From NCBI RefSeq assembly GCF_003351045.1, contig NZ_QQZY01000006.1, positions 124,001-188,000 of the forward strand: a DNA stretch of 64,000 bases, given 5' to 3'. The position numbers were made by a program, and so were the translations under genes. Positions 1 through 7,243 of the stretch are shown one piece after another. Every line of letters starts with the position of its first letter. The first letter of the stretch is position 1. The stretch is from Gaiella occulta (GTDB taxonomy: Bacteria > Actinomycetota > Thermoleophilia > Gaiellales > Gaiellaceae). Under the pieces are notes generated by a model. That model did not search any database. It was not told the DNA's origin and saw only the letters and a list, made by a program, of their open reading frames with translations.

Positions 1-2
1 AT

Positions 3-362
3 GCGGCGCGGCTGGCGCCGGCGTACGACATCGTCGCGACGAACGTCTATCCGGGCCTGAGCCGCAAGCTCGCGATGGCGATCGGGGGCGCCCGCGACCC
101 CGACGCCGTCGACGCCGGCGCCTGGCGGCGCCTGGCGCGCGAGGCGGGCCTCGGAGGCGGCATCGTGGGGATCGTGCGCGAGCACGCGCAGCGGGTGGTG
201 GACGCCGCGCGCACGGCCCGCGGGGTCGCGCGGGACGAAGGCTGGCATCACGCGGTGATCGACGACATCGTCCGGGTTGCCGAGCAGCGCGCGCTGCGCC
301 TCGGCCACGGTCAGGCCTTCCCCATCCCGCGCTTCCGCAAGAGCCGGAATGGGACGCGATGA
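3..362 (+). CDS. HipA-type toxin kinase, C-terminal fragment (cut by window edge)
   Basis: The frame is open from the window edge. It starts AARLAPAYDIVATNVYP and continues KLAMAIGG, the pattern near the C-terminus of HipA-family Ser/Thr kinases (toxin of type II HipBA modules), where a P-A-Y-D segment precedes a KLA-igg strand. About 119 residues remain, rich in helical Ala/Arg segments, ending RFRKSRNGTR and TGA. The kinase catalytic loop and any HipB antitoxin would lie upstream, outside the window. Activity as a toxin therefore cannot be judged here. The family call rests on the short conserved motif and is fairly but not fully secure. Confidence 0.7.
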   Translation, partial: AARLAPAYDIVATNVYPGLSRKLAMAIGGARDPDAVDAGAWRRLAREAGLGGGIVGIVREHAQRVVDAARTARGVARDEGWHHAVIDDIVRVAEQRALRLGHGQAFPIPRFRKSRNGTR

Positions 363-666
363 GCGAGACTCGCAGGAACCGGCAGGAGGATCGATCGACG
401 GCGCTCACCGCGACTTCGCGCTTCTCTCGCGGACGATCGCGCCCCGGCTCGAAGCGGTGCGGATCGGAACGATGCCCGAACGGGTCGCAGCGGACCTTCC
501 GATCACACGCCCGTGGTAGCCCGCCTCGGCCGTCGGAAATCGAGGCTGACCCCGATTCTGCCTGCGCTATCCGCGACGCGCGGCCGAAGGTTCGCGAGGC
601 CGAGAACCGCGTTCAGCCGCGGCCACTCCGGCCATCTTGCGCTTTCGCCCGACTCAGGGCACCCTG
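363..666. other. Stretch without a confident gene
   Basis: No convincing gene is seen between the HipA fragment and the small coupled ORFs. A 56-codon frame starting ATG at 349 and ending TAG at 517-519 has a protein-like tail (ALLSRTIAPRLEAVRIG, then a TRPW end), but it has no clear ribosome binding site and no family I recognise. It could be a remnant of a gene that once followed hipA. Confidence 0.4.
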
Positions 667-789
667 ATGAGGCGGAGGAGGAGCGGGGGCATCTACCGTA
701 GCGAAGTAATCGCAACGATGGGAGCGCCGGCCGACATCGACGTGAACGTGCGCCGGATCCCGGCGGCCGTCGCTGGAAGAGGACGATGA
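667..789 (+). CDS. Possible 40-residue peptide coupled to the next small ORF
   Basis: ATG at 667 opens a basic 40-residue frame (MRRRRSGGIYRSEVIA start) whose TGA at 787-789 overlaps the ATG of the following 49-codon ORF in the classical ATGA arrangement. No family is recognised and the upstream ribosome binding site is weak. The overlap geometry is the only argument for reality, and in such GC-rich DNA it could be chance. Confidence 0.25.
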   Translation: MRRRRSGGIYRSEVIATMGAPADIDVNVRRIPAAVAGRGR

Positions 790-935
790 TGAAGAAGAGG
801 AAGATCTTCCGGACGCCTGAGGAGCGGGCCGCCTGGGTGGCGCGGGGCGAGGAGCTCCAGCGCGAGTTGCAGTACTGGATCGAGCGCGGCAAGGCCGAGC
901 TCGCAGCCCGGCAGGAGCCGGCTTCGTCCCCGTAG
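786..935 (+). CDS. Small hypothetical protein, 49 residues
   Basis: ATG at 786 (a second ATG follows at 789) is preceded by a purine-rich GGAAGAGG about 5 bases upstream, a good ribosome binding site. The product starts MMKKRKIFRTPEERAAW and continues as a charged amphipathic helix (ARGEELQRELQYWIERGKAE), which looks like a genuine small soluble protein and not random translation. It lies downstream of the HipA fragment and is coupled to the 40-residue frame before it. Function unknown. Confidence 0.45.
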   Translation: MMKKRKIFRTPEERAAWVARGEELQRELQYWIERGKAELAARQEPASSP

Positions 936-1140
936 TGCGGCCGGGCTCGGCTCTTCCACGCCCCGCGCCCCGCGCCTCGCGCGGCGCGCAACGGTCGCCG
1001 GGTTGCAGTCCGTCCCGGCGGCGGCTGGCCTTCGCGGTCACGGACGCGACGGCGGACGGTGGTCGCGCAGGGCGGATCGGTCTCGCCGGTCAAACGCTCA
1101 CGCCCTGAGCACCCGCCCGAGGAAAGGCTACGTTCTCCGC

Positions 1141-1875
1141 ATGACGGCCCAGGCGTCGCTCCCGTCGCTCGTCGACCCGGGTCGGCTCACGCTCGGCTGC
1201 GTCGATCTCGACGCCCCGCCGCTGTTCTCCCGCGCGGATGCCCGTGGACGCAGGGACGGCTACGAGCCGGCCGCGGCCGCCGCCGTCGCCGCGCGGCTGG
1301 GCCTCGAGGTCGCGTGGAGCTTCCTCGCGTGGAGCGACTTCTACCCGGCGCTCGAGAACGGCCGCGTCGACGCGATCTGGTGCGGCCAGGGGATGAGCGA
1401 CGAGCGCCGCGCCCGCGCCGACTTCACACGGCCCTACGCGGTCTTCGACGAGTCGGTCGTCGTCCGGGCGGACGACCCGGCCTCGACGCCGGCTGACCTC
1501 CGCGGCAGGCGCATCGGCGCCATCGCCGGCAGCACCAACATGCGCCTCGCGGAGACGTTCCCCGACGTCGAGCTCGTCTCGTTCGCCGGCACGGCCGACG
1601 TCTTCGCAGACATGATCCGCGCGCTGCGCGCCGGCGAGGTCGACGGCTTCGTCGACGACGACGTCGTGATGGTGCCGCTCGACGCCGAGCCGGACATGCG
1701 CCTCGCCTTCACGCTGCCGACACGGAACCGCTGGGGCGTGGCGGTGAGGAAGGGCGACGATCCGCTGCGAGAGGCACTCGACGAGGCGCTCGCCGGGGCG
1801 ATCGACGACGGCGCGCTCGAGGCGGCCTGGTCGCGCTGGATGCCGTGGCTCGCGTTTCCGCTGCCGGCGGCCTGA
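1141..1875 (+). CDS. Family 3 solute-binding-like protein without a signal peptide
   Basis: This 244-residue protein has the fold signature of amino-acid ABC transporter periplasmic binding proteins (SBP_bac_3). It shows GCVDLDAPPLF near residue 20, the F-x-P-A-L-x-x-G-x-V-D-A core near residue 70, a DFTRPYAVFDESVVV hinge segment, GSTNM in lobe 2 and a WGVAVRKGD C-terminal segment. The chosen ATG has GAGGAAAGG about 15 bases upstream. The odd feature is the N-terminus (MTAQASLPSLVDPGRL), which has neither signal peptide nor lipobox. The longer in-frame start at 1003 adds only an Arg-rich stretch. No permease or ATPase gene is adjacent, so it may act as a cytosolic sensor or binding protein. 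That role is inference. Confidence 0.75.
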   Translation: MTAQASLPSLVDPGRLTLGCVDLDAPPLFSRADARGRRDGYEPAAAAAVAARLGLEVAWSFLAWSDFYPALENGRVDAIWCGQGMSDERRARADFTRPYAVFDESVVVRADDPASTPADLRGRRIGAIAGSTNMRLAETFPDVELVSFAGTADVFADMIRALRAGEVDGFVDDDVVMVPLDAEPDMRLAFTLPTRNRWGVAVRKGDDPLREALDEALAGAIDDGALEAAWSRWMPWLAFPLPAA

Positions 1876-1922
1876 CGCGGCGGCGCGAGGCACGCCTCGA
1901 GGACAGTCCGTAGGATTGACCC

Positions 1923-2375
1923 GTGCGCGTGCTCGCGGTCGAAGCAGTCATCGTCCCCTACTCGTCTTTGACGCCTGCGCCCACGACCAGGGTGAGCAGG
2001 ACGATCGCGATCCGCGACGACCAGACGCTCGAGCAGTTGCACGAGGCGTTGCGGCTCGCCTTCGGCTGGTTCGACCCGCACCTCTACTCGTTCTGGGTCG
2101 GCGGCAACTTCTGGGACCGGAACGTCCCCCACTACACGGCGCCGTTCGAGATCGAGGAGATGGGCAAGGACGCGCTCAGCGCACGCACACCGATCCGCGA
2201 GGTCGGCCTGAAGAAGGGGTCGACGTTGGCGTACGTGTTCGACTTCGGCGACGAGTGGCGGCTCGCGCTGAAGGTAGTCGACACCTGGCCGGCGACAGCC
2301 GCGGCGTACCCGATGCTCGTCGACGCGGAGGGGATCCCACCGCCGCAGTACCCCGACCTCGACGAGGACGACTGA
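1923..2375 (+). CDS. Plasmid pRiA4b ORF-3-like family protein
   Basis: The 150-residue product matches the pRiA4b ORF-3 family: an aromatic segment LRLAFGWFDPHLYSFWVGG, then KKGSTLAYVFDFGDEWRLALKV, the hallmark Y-x-Y/F-D-F-G-D-x-W strand, and an acidic C-terminus DLDEDD. The start is GTG at 1923. This family is common in actinobacteria, often near mobile DNA, and its biochemical role is unknown. Here it directly precedes a RAYT-type transposase element on the opposite strand. Confidence 0.8.
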   Translation: MRVLAVEAVIVPYSSLTPAPTTRVSRTIAIRDDQTLEQLHEALRLAFGWFDPHLYSFWVGGNFWDRNVPHYTAPFEIEEMGKDALSARTPIREVGLKKGSTLAYVFDFGDEWRLALKVVDTWPATAAAYPMLVDAEGIPPPQYPDLDEDD

Positions 2376-2405
2376 CGACCACACGAAGCCGGCGCAAGCT
2401 GAGGG

Positions 2406-2430
2406 CGGGGTCAGGTCTTCTTCGTTCCAC
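2406..2430 (+). repeat. Left terminal inverted repeat of the RAYT element
   Basis: Exact inverse of 3362-3386. It starts CGGGGTCAGG at the outer edge and overlaps the transposase stop codon (2411-2413). Confidence 0.85.
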
Positions 2431-3274
2431 CCGCGGCCGGCGCCGCCGAGCTCCGCCCCCCGTCGCCGCCGGCGTGGACACGCCGGTGGACGGTCGTGAC
2501 CGAGCAGCCGATGTGGGTCGCAATCTCGCGCAAGCTGTAGCCGTGCTCGATGTGCGCGATCACGATCCCCTCGCTGTCGTCCGCCGCGCCCACAAGATCG
2601 TCGAGTGTCGGTCGCGGCGGTCGCAGCATCGCCCGGGTGAACTCGGGATCCCGCGGCACGCACGCGAGACGCCCGGCGACGAAGACATCGTCGCCGACAA
2701 CGAGCGGATGGCGCGAAGGCGGAGGCTCCTCGAGCGTCTCGACCATCACCCGGTAGCAGCGCAACGCCTCCGCTCGATCGTCGGCGAAGCAGGCAAGCAG
2801 TTCGTCGACGGCAACGATCCCCGCCGCCGCGCTGCCAACCGTGGCGTGGTGGCTCGTCCAACGCCACTGCTGCGGCCGGCTACTGAGCCGAGCGCGGATC
2901 GGATTCCTGACCACGTACCGCACCGTGCGCCGCAAATGCGCGTCCGTCTGTACCGACACCGCCTTGTAGCGACCCTGGAACAGATGCCCCACCCGCCGAT
3001 GACGACGGTTGAACCACTGCGCATACACCCCGTTCAGCTGCCGCATCCCCCGCGCCAGCGTCGGCTCCAACGTCATCACGAGCAGATGGAAGTGATTCCC
3101 CATCAGGCAGTACGCAAGCACCCGCCAGCGATACCGGACAGCCACCTCCCCCAGGATCTCGAGGAACCGCTCCCGATCGCGATCATCCCGAAACACCAGC
3201 GCGCGCTCGTTCCCGCGCACAACGACATGGAAGACACCACCAGCCAGTTCGATCCTCGGAGGACGCACCACCAC
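2411..3274 (-). CDS. REP-associated tyrosine transposase (Y1/HUH) with C-terminal HTH
   Basis: The 287-residue protein is a Y1_Tnp HUH endonuclease of the RAYT type. It starts RPPRIELAGGVFHVVVRGNE, followed by LMGNHFHLLV (the H-x-H metal site) and LNGVYAQWFNRRHRRVGHLFQGRYKA, whose Tyr is the likely nucleophile. A C-terminal segment near residues 240-270 (GYSLREIATHIGCSVTTVHRRV) is a helix-turn-helix, as in RAYT proteins carrying a DnaA/Trp-repressor-like tail. The start is GTG GTG at 3274. RAYTs cut and mobilise REP hairpins in single-stranded DNA. The gene looks intact. Confidence 0.9.
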   Translation of the reverse strand: MVVRPPRIELAGGVFHVVVRGNERALVFRDDRDRERFLEILGEVAVRYRWRVLAYCLMGNHFHLLVMTLEPTLARGMRQLNGVYAQWFNRRHRRVGHLFQGRYKAVSVQTDAHLRRTVRYVVRNPIRARLSSRPQQWRWTSHHATVGSAAAGIVAVDELLACFADDRAEALRCYRVMVETLEEPPPSRHPLVVGDDVFVAGRLACVPRDPEFTRAMLRPPRPTLDDLVGAADDSEGIVIAHIEHGYSLREIATHIGCSVTTVHRRVHAGGDGGRSSAAPAAGGTKKT

Positions 3275-3361
3275 CCGAACCTAGCGCCTAAACAGACAAC
3301 AATCTACGGATGGGGACGGATCGTCACGAACCCGGCACACAGACGCAACGGGAACAGGCGA

Positions 3362-3386
3362 GTGGAACGAAGAAGACCTGACCCCG
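3362..3386 (-). repeat. Right terminal inverted repeat of the RAYT element
   Basis: Reverse complement of 2406-2430, all 25 positions identical. It lies upstream of the transposase and before the response regulator gene. Confidence 0.85.
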
Positions 3387-3476
3387 GACTTTCTCGCGGC
3401 TTCGCTCGCGACGCCGACGGCGTTCCTCGACCCGGCAGGGCGGCCGCCGTCCCCCGCCGCCCGTAGAATCGCCCGC

Positions 3477-4106
3477 GTGAGCGAGACGCGCGAGATCACC
3501 GTCCTCCTTGCGGACGACCACGAGGTCGTGCGCGAGGGGCTGCGGCTCGCGCTGCTGCGCTCGCCGCACATCCGCGTCGTCGGCGAGGCCCCCGACGGGG
3601 AGACGGCGGTCACGCTCGCGGAGCGGCGGCGGCCCGACGTCGTGATCATGGATCTGCGCATGCCCGAGATGGACGGCATCGAGGCGACGGAGGAGATCGT
3701 GCGCCGCGTCCCCGACGCGAAGGTGCTGATCTTCACCGCCTACTCGGAACGGGCGCTCTTGCAGCGCGGCCTCGAATCCGGGGCGCGCGGGTACATCCTC
3801 AAGGAGGCCTCGCACGAGACGCTGCTGCGCGCGATCGAGAAGGTGGCGGCGGGCGAGACGTTTGTCGACCCGGCGCTGATGTCGTCGCTCACCGTGGGCA
3901 AGGACGGCAGCGATGTGCTCACGCATCGGGAGCGCGAGATCCTGCAGCTCCTCGCCGAGGGCATGTCGAACGCCGACGTCGCCACGCAGCTGTTCATCTC
4001 CCCGGAGACGGTGAAGAGCCACGTCCGCCACATCCTCACGAAGCTCGAAGCCGAAACCCGCACGCAGGCGGTGGCGATCGCGCTCCGTGAGGCGATGATC
4101 GATTGA
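3477..4106 (+). CDS. NarL/FixJ-family response regulator
   Basis: A 209-residue two-domain regulator. The receiver domain (residues 7-125) has the acidic pair D13 D14, phosphoacceptor D59 in VIMDLRMPEMDG, T87 in IFTAYS, and K109 in YILKEAS. The LuxR-type HTH (about 147-205) reads LTHREREILQLLAEGMSNADVA, then SPETVKSHVRHILTKL. All phosphorylation residues are present. The start is GTG. Its stop overlaps the TTG start of the downstream kinase-like gene (TTGA, 4103-4106), so the two are a translationally coupled two-component pair. Confidence 0.92.
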   Translation: MSETREITVLLADDHEVVREGLRLALLRSPHIRVVGEAPDGETAVTLAERRRPDVVIMDLRMPEMDGIEATEEIVRRVPDAKVLIFTAYSERALLQRGLESGARGYILKEASHETLLRAIEKVAAGETFVDPALMSSLTVGKDGSDVLTHREREILQLLAEGMSNADVATQLFISPETVKSHVRHILTKLEAETRTQAVAIALREAMID

Positions 4107-4735
4107 GCGACGACGGCGCGGCGGAGCGGCTGCGGGCCGAGCGCGACGAGCGCAGGCGGCTCGGCGAGCTGATCCACGACGGGCCCGTGCAGCAGCTCGC
4201 CGCGCTCGCGCAGATGCTCGACGCCGCCCGGCAGGCGCTCGCCGCCGGAGACGGCGAGGCGGCCGACCGCATCGCCGCGCGCGCGCTCGAGGTGTCGCGC
4301 GAGGCGAGCGTCGACCTGCGGGAGATCGTCTCGAGCATCGAGCCGGAGGCGCTGCGGCGCGAAGGGTTCGCCGCCGCCGTCGGCGAGCTGACGGCGCGGC
4401 TGGCGGCGCGGCGCGGCATCGCGATCGAGCTCGACGTGCAGGCCGGCGACCGGCTCGGCGAAGGAGCGCGGTCGGCGCTCTACCAGATCGTCCGCGAGGC
4501 GCTCGACCAGGCGCTGCGGCGCGGGCCGCCGACGCGGGTGTCGGTGTCGGTGACGGAGACGCCCGCCGGGGTCGAGCTGCGCGTCGGCGACGACGGCGCC
4601 CAGGAGCGCCGGCAGGCGGTGCTCGACGGCCTCGCAGCCCGCGCCGCCGAGCTCAACGGCGCGTTCTCTTCGTCGACGACCGAGACGGGCACGTGGATCG
4701 CCGTGCGGCTACCGCCCACGGCGGCCCGGCGCTGA
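4103..4735 (+). CDS. Cytosolic HisKA_3-type sensor kinase partner, degenerate ATP-binding boxes
   Basis: The 210-residue protein has the NarX/DesK-type dimerisation motif GELIHDGPVQQLAALAQ with H25 as phospho-site and D26 following. There is no membrane segment and no sensor domain. The ATPase domain is degenerate. The N-box reads YQIVREALDQALRRG where family members have E-A-L-x-N-x-x-x-H, so Asn is Gln and His is Arg. The G1 box is DDGAQERR in place of D-D-G-x-G, and the G2 glycines are lost (AARAAELNGAFSS). The TTG start overlaps the regulator stop. It may be a phosphatase or adaptor rather than an autokinase; that is inference. Confidence 0.8.
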   Translation: MSDDGAAERLRAERDERRRLGELIHDGPVQQLAALAQMLDAARQALAAGDGEAADRIAARALEVSREASVDLREIVSSIEPEALRREGFAAAVGELTARLAARRGIAIELDVQAGDRLGEGARSALYQIVREALDQALRRGPPTRVSVSVTETPAGVELRVGDDGAQERRQAVLDGLAARAAELNGAFSSSTTETGTWIAVRLPPTAARR

Positions 4736-4754
4736 CGCGGCGCCCGCCCCGGCC

Positions 4755-5060
4755 CTACTCGGGCGGCTCGTTGTGGACGTCGTGCTCGGTGGCGTACTGC
4801 TCGACGAGCGCGTTGATCACCGCGGCGCCCTCGGGGAACGCGTAGTTGATCTTCACGAAGGGCTGCCACTTGTCCGGAAGCGCGTCCTCCGGGAAGATCG
4901 CCTCGACCGGGCACTCGGGCTCGCAGGCCCCGCAGTCGATGCACTCCTCCGGGTCGATCACGAGCATCCGGTCGAACTCGTGGATGCAGTCGACCGGGCA
5001 GACGTCGATGCAGGACTTGTCCTTGATGTCGATGCAGGGCTCGGAAATGATGTAGGTCAT
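4755..5060 (-). CDS. fdxA: Seven-iron ferredoxin (3Fe-4S/4Fe-4S)
   Basis: This 101-residue ferredoxin carries C9-x7-C17-x3-C21-P for the 3Fe-4S cluster and C40-x2-C43-x2-C46-x3-C50-P for the 4Fe-4S cluster, with the actinobacterial FdxA start MTYIISEPCIDIKD and a C-terminal tail containing W65. It acts as a low-potential cytosolic electron carrier. It is convergent with the preceding two-component genes and followed on the same strand by an orphan receiver-like gene. Length and cysteine pattern are typical. Confidence 0.93.
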   Translation of the reverse strand: MTYIISEPCIDIKDKSCIDVCPVDCIHEFDRMLVIDPEECIDCGACEPECPVEAIFPEDALPDKWQPFVKINYAFPEGAAVINALVEQYATEHDVHNEPPE

Positions 5061-5132
5061 CGTCCCGGCAACTCTACCCGGACGGCTCGGGTGCGCTTCG
5101 AGGGAACCGTTGCGAGCGCCGACCCGCGCCGC

Positions 5133-5441
5133 TCAACGGGCTATCAGCTCGAGCACGAGCTCGGGAGCGCGCTCGACGAGAGCCGACTTGACGATCACCT
5201 GGTCGAAGCCGGCGGCGTGCCCGGCACGAAGCCCGGCCGTGTCGGTGTGGTTCGTGTAGCCGAGGATGGGCACGTCCGGCCACGACTCCGCGACATCGAG
5301 CGGGTCGACGCGCGCGATGTCGCAGATGACCAGGTCGGGCGGATCGGCCGAGTCCTTCGTGACGAGACGATGGGCGGGCAACAGGCCCTCCAGCTTCCCG
5401 CGGAAGAACAGATCGACCCCCACCAGAAGGATCGTCGCCAC
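5133..5441 (-). CDS. Stand-alone receiver-like protein
   Basis: A 102-residue protein shaped like a CheY receiver: VATILLVGVDLFFRGKLEG (strand 1/helix 1), DPPDLVICDIARVDPLDV with D41 at the phosphorylation position, VPILGYTNHTDT with T63 at the switch position, and FDQVIVKSAL with K85. The N-terminal acidic pair (D-D) is reduced to V-D, so metal binding may be weak. The start is GTG at 5441, since further upstream the frame runs into the end of ccdA. It has no output domain and no adjacent kinase. Similar degenerate receivers act as protein-interaction modules; the role here is unknown. Confidence 0.65.
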   Translation of the reverse strand: MATILLVGVDLFFRGKLEGLLPAHRLVTKDSADPPDLVICDIARVDPLDVAESWPDVPILGYTNHTDTAGLRAGHAAGFDQVIVKSALVERAPELVLELIAR

Positions 5442-5488
5442 CCGGATGACGCTAGCAGCAGACGAGGACGGCTCAGCGGCGGGGCCGT

Positions 5489-6211
5489 TCAGAAGACCGG
5501 CTCGAGGCCGAACCGCTCGAGGAAGCGGTTGAGGTAGACACGGAGGACGTAGAAGCGCCCGAAGAACAGCAGCAGCCCGAGCGCGACCATGATCGCGCCG
5601 CTCACGAGCTGGATCGCGACGTAGTGGCTGCGAATCCAGCGGAAGGCGCCCATCGTCCGCGTGAACAGGGCGCCCGCGAGCACGAACGGGATCGCCACCC
5701 CGAGCGAGTAGACGGCGAGCAGCAGGGCGCCCTGCGCCGCGGTGTCGGACGAGCCTGCGAGGACGAGGATCGCCGCGAGCACCGGGCCGATGCACGGCGC
5801 GGCGCAGACGGCGAAGGCGCCGCCGAGGGCAAGCCGCGAGCCCCGGCTGCGCGCCCCCTGCACGAGCCCCGCCCCGACGAGCCGCTCGGGCCACGGCAGC
5901 AGCCCCATGAAGGCGAGACCGAACACGACGAGCACGAACCCGGCGACGCGCTCGAGCAGGAACTGGTCGCGGAAGAGGCCGGCACCGACGAGCTGGGCGC
6001 CGACGCCGAGGGCGACGAAGACGGCGGTGAAGCCGAGCACGAACGGAATGCTCGCCAGCACGACGCGCCTGGCCGAGCCGCGCTCGCCCAGCCGGTCGGC
6101 CTCGACCGCGGAGACGGCGGAGAGGTAGCCGGGCACGAGCGGGAGCACGCACGGGGCGAGGAACGACACGAAGCCGGCGAGCAGCGCGACCGGGAGCTCC
6201 GTCAGGCCCAC
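5489..6211 (-). CDS. ccdA: Cytochrome c biogenesis thiol transporter CcdA
   Basis: The 240-residue polytopic membrane protein has the CcdA/DsbD-core start (VSFLAPCVLPLVPGYLSAVS, with C21) and a second motif GGAFAVCAAPCIGPVLAAI (C136, C140). About six membrane helices are visible. It passes electrons from cytosolic thioredoxin to extracytoplasmic thiol proteins for haem attachment. The start is GTG at 6211, seven bases after the ccmH stop. With ccmH and the TlpA-like gene it forms a system II/III-type cytochrome c maturation segment. Confidence 0.92.
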   Translation of the reverse strand: MGLTELPVALLAGFVSFLAPCVLPLVPGYLSAVSAVEADRLGERGSARRVVLASIPFVLGFTAVFVALGVGAQLVGAGLFRDQFLLERVAGFVLVVFGLAFMGLLPWPERLVGAGLVQGARSRGSRLALGGAFAVCAAPCIGPVLAAILVLAGSSDTAAQGALLLAVYSLGVAIPFVLAGALFTRTMGAFRWIRSHYVAIQLVSGAIMVALGLLLFFGRFYVLRVYLNRFLERFGLEPVF

Positions 6212-6218
6212 GCGAGCG

Positions 6219-6674
6219 TCACCCGTCGAAGCGCGCGAGCTCTTCGTCGAGGCGGCGCTCGAGCTCCGAGTCGAGGGGCGGGCCGCCGCCCGGGTCGTCG
6301 TCTCCTTCGCGCCGCCTGCTCCAGCCCCAGGCGAGCACGCCGACCGTGACCGCCCCGACGGCGACGCCGCCGATCGGGAGCAGCCAGGCGAGCAGGTCGA
6401 ACCCCCGCTTCGGCGGCTCGGCGAGCACGCCGGGACCGAACTGGTCGACGAGCTGCGCCTTGATCTCCGCGGCGCTGTCGCCGGCGGCGATGCGCGCGCG
6501 GATGAAGGCCTTCATGCGGGTGGCGATCGGCGCCGTCGACTGGTCGAGGGTCGTCCTGCACGTCGGGCACACGATCTCGCCCTCGAGGTCGGCCTGGCTC
6601 GGACGCCCGCCTGCGAGCGCCGGCGCGGCGAGCACGGCCGCCAGGGCGAGGAGGAGTGCGACGCGGCCGATCAT
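6219..6674 (-). CDS. ccmH: Cytochrome c-type biogenesis protein CcmH
   Basis: A 151-residue protein with an N-terminal signal/membrane helix, then EIVCPTCRTTLDQSTAPIA holding the CxxC (C36, C39) used to reduce apocytochrome haem-binding cysteines, IRARIAAGDSAAEIKAQLVDQFG, and a second membrane helix near residues 95-117. The C-terminus is acidic and cytosolic. The ATG at 6674 overlaps the TGA of the upstream TlpA-like gene (ATGA). It works with CcdA and the thioredoxin-like protein encoded next to it. Confidence 0.9.
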   Translation of the reverse strand: MIGRVALLLALAAVLAAPALAGGRPSQADLEGEIVCPTCRTTLDQSTAPIATRMKAFIRARIAAGDSAAEIKAQLVDQFGPGVLAEPPKRGFDLLAWLLPIGGVAVGAVTVGVLAWGWSRRREGDDDPGGGPPLDSELERRLDEELARFDG

Positions 6675-7243
6675 CTCGCCGTGCCGAGGGCGAGCGCGAC
6701 GCCCTGCGCGAAGGCGTCCTTGTTGCGATCGGTGTCGATGCCGCCCTGGATGCGCTCGCCGACGAGCCGTCCCTGCCGGTCGACGAAGAACGTCTCCGGG
6801 AACCCCGTCACCCCCCACGCGCCGAGCGTCGAACCCGAGCCGTCGTAGACGACGGGATAGGTGACGCCGTAGCGCTTCATGAACCGGCGAGCGTCCTGGC
6901 GGAAGTCCTGCGCGTCGACGCCGACGATGACGAGACCCTGGTCGCGGTAGCGCACGTACGTCGCCTGCAGCGCCGGCGCCTCGTCCTTGCACGGGATGCA
7001 CCAGGAGGCCCAGAAGTTCACGACCACCGCCTTGCCGCGCAGCGCCGGGAGCGACAACGTGCCTCCGGCGGCGTCGATCCGCGGCAGCGCGAACGGCGGG
7101 GCGACAGGGTTGTCCCCGCGGGCAAGCTGCCCGGCCGCACCGTCGCCGCTCCCGAACGCCACCTTCCAGACGAGCAGCGCGAGCAGCGCAACGACGGCGG
7201 CGAGCGCCGCGGCCTGCCCGGCCATGCGGGCGCGGCCGCTCAT
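6671..7243 (-). CDS. TlpA/ResA-type membrane-anchored thioredoxin
   Basis: This 190-residue protein has an uncleaved N-terminal membrane anchor (residues 8-30) and a thioredoxin fold: PPFALPRIDAAGG, then VVNFWASWCIPCKDEAPAL with redox C82/C85, cis-Pro in GVTGFPETFFVD and a C-terminal helix. It is the extracytoplasmic thiol-disulfide oxidoreductase that receives electrons from CcdA and reduces CcmH or apocytochrome c. The ATG overlaps the upstream stop (ATGA), keeping it in one translationally coupled operon. Confidence 0.9.
   Translation of the reverse strand: MSGRARMAGQAAALAAVVALLALLVWKVAFGSGDGAAGQLARGDNPVAPPFALPRIDAAGGTLSLPALRGKAVVVNFWASWCIPCKDEAPALQATYVRYRDQGLVIVGVDAQDFRQDARRFMKRYGVTYPVVYDGSGSTLGAWGVTGFPETFFVDRQGRLVGERIQGGIDTDRNKDAFAQGVALALGTAR

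Larger units (their letters stand above)
2406..3386 (-). mobile_element. RAYT/IS200-like transposase element with perfect terminal inverted repeats
   Basis: The transposase gene is bounded by an exact 25-base inverted repeat: 2406-2430 on the left (cggggtcaggtcttc, then ttcgttccac) and its reverse complement at 3362-3386. The left copy contains the transposase stop codon and encodes its last residues (GTKKT). The right copy lies 87 bases upstream of the GTG start. Three further matching bases after one mismatch extend both copies inward. No target-site duplication is visible next to the repeats. The 981-bp unit may be a complete element or a RAYT gene with its paired REP-type sequences. Confidence 0.75.

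Noticed and set aside
2406-3386. Standard IS with target-site duplication
   Set aside because: No direct repeat is seen outside the inverted repeats, and HUH transposases do not make duplications.
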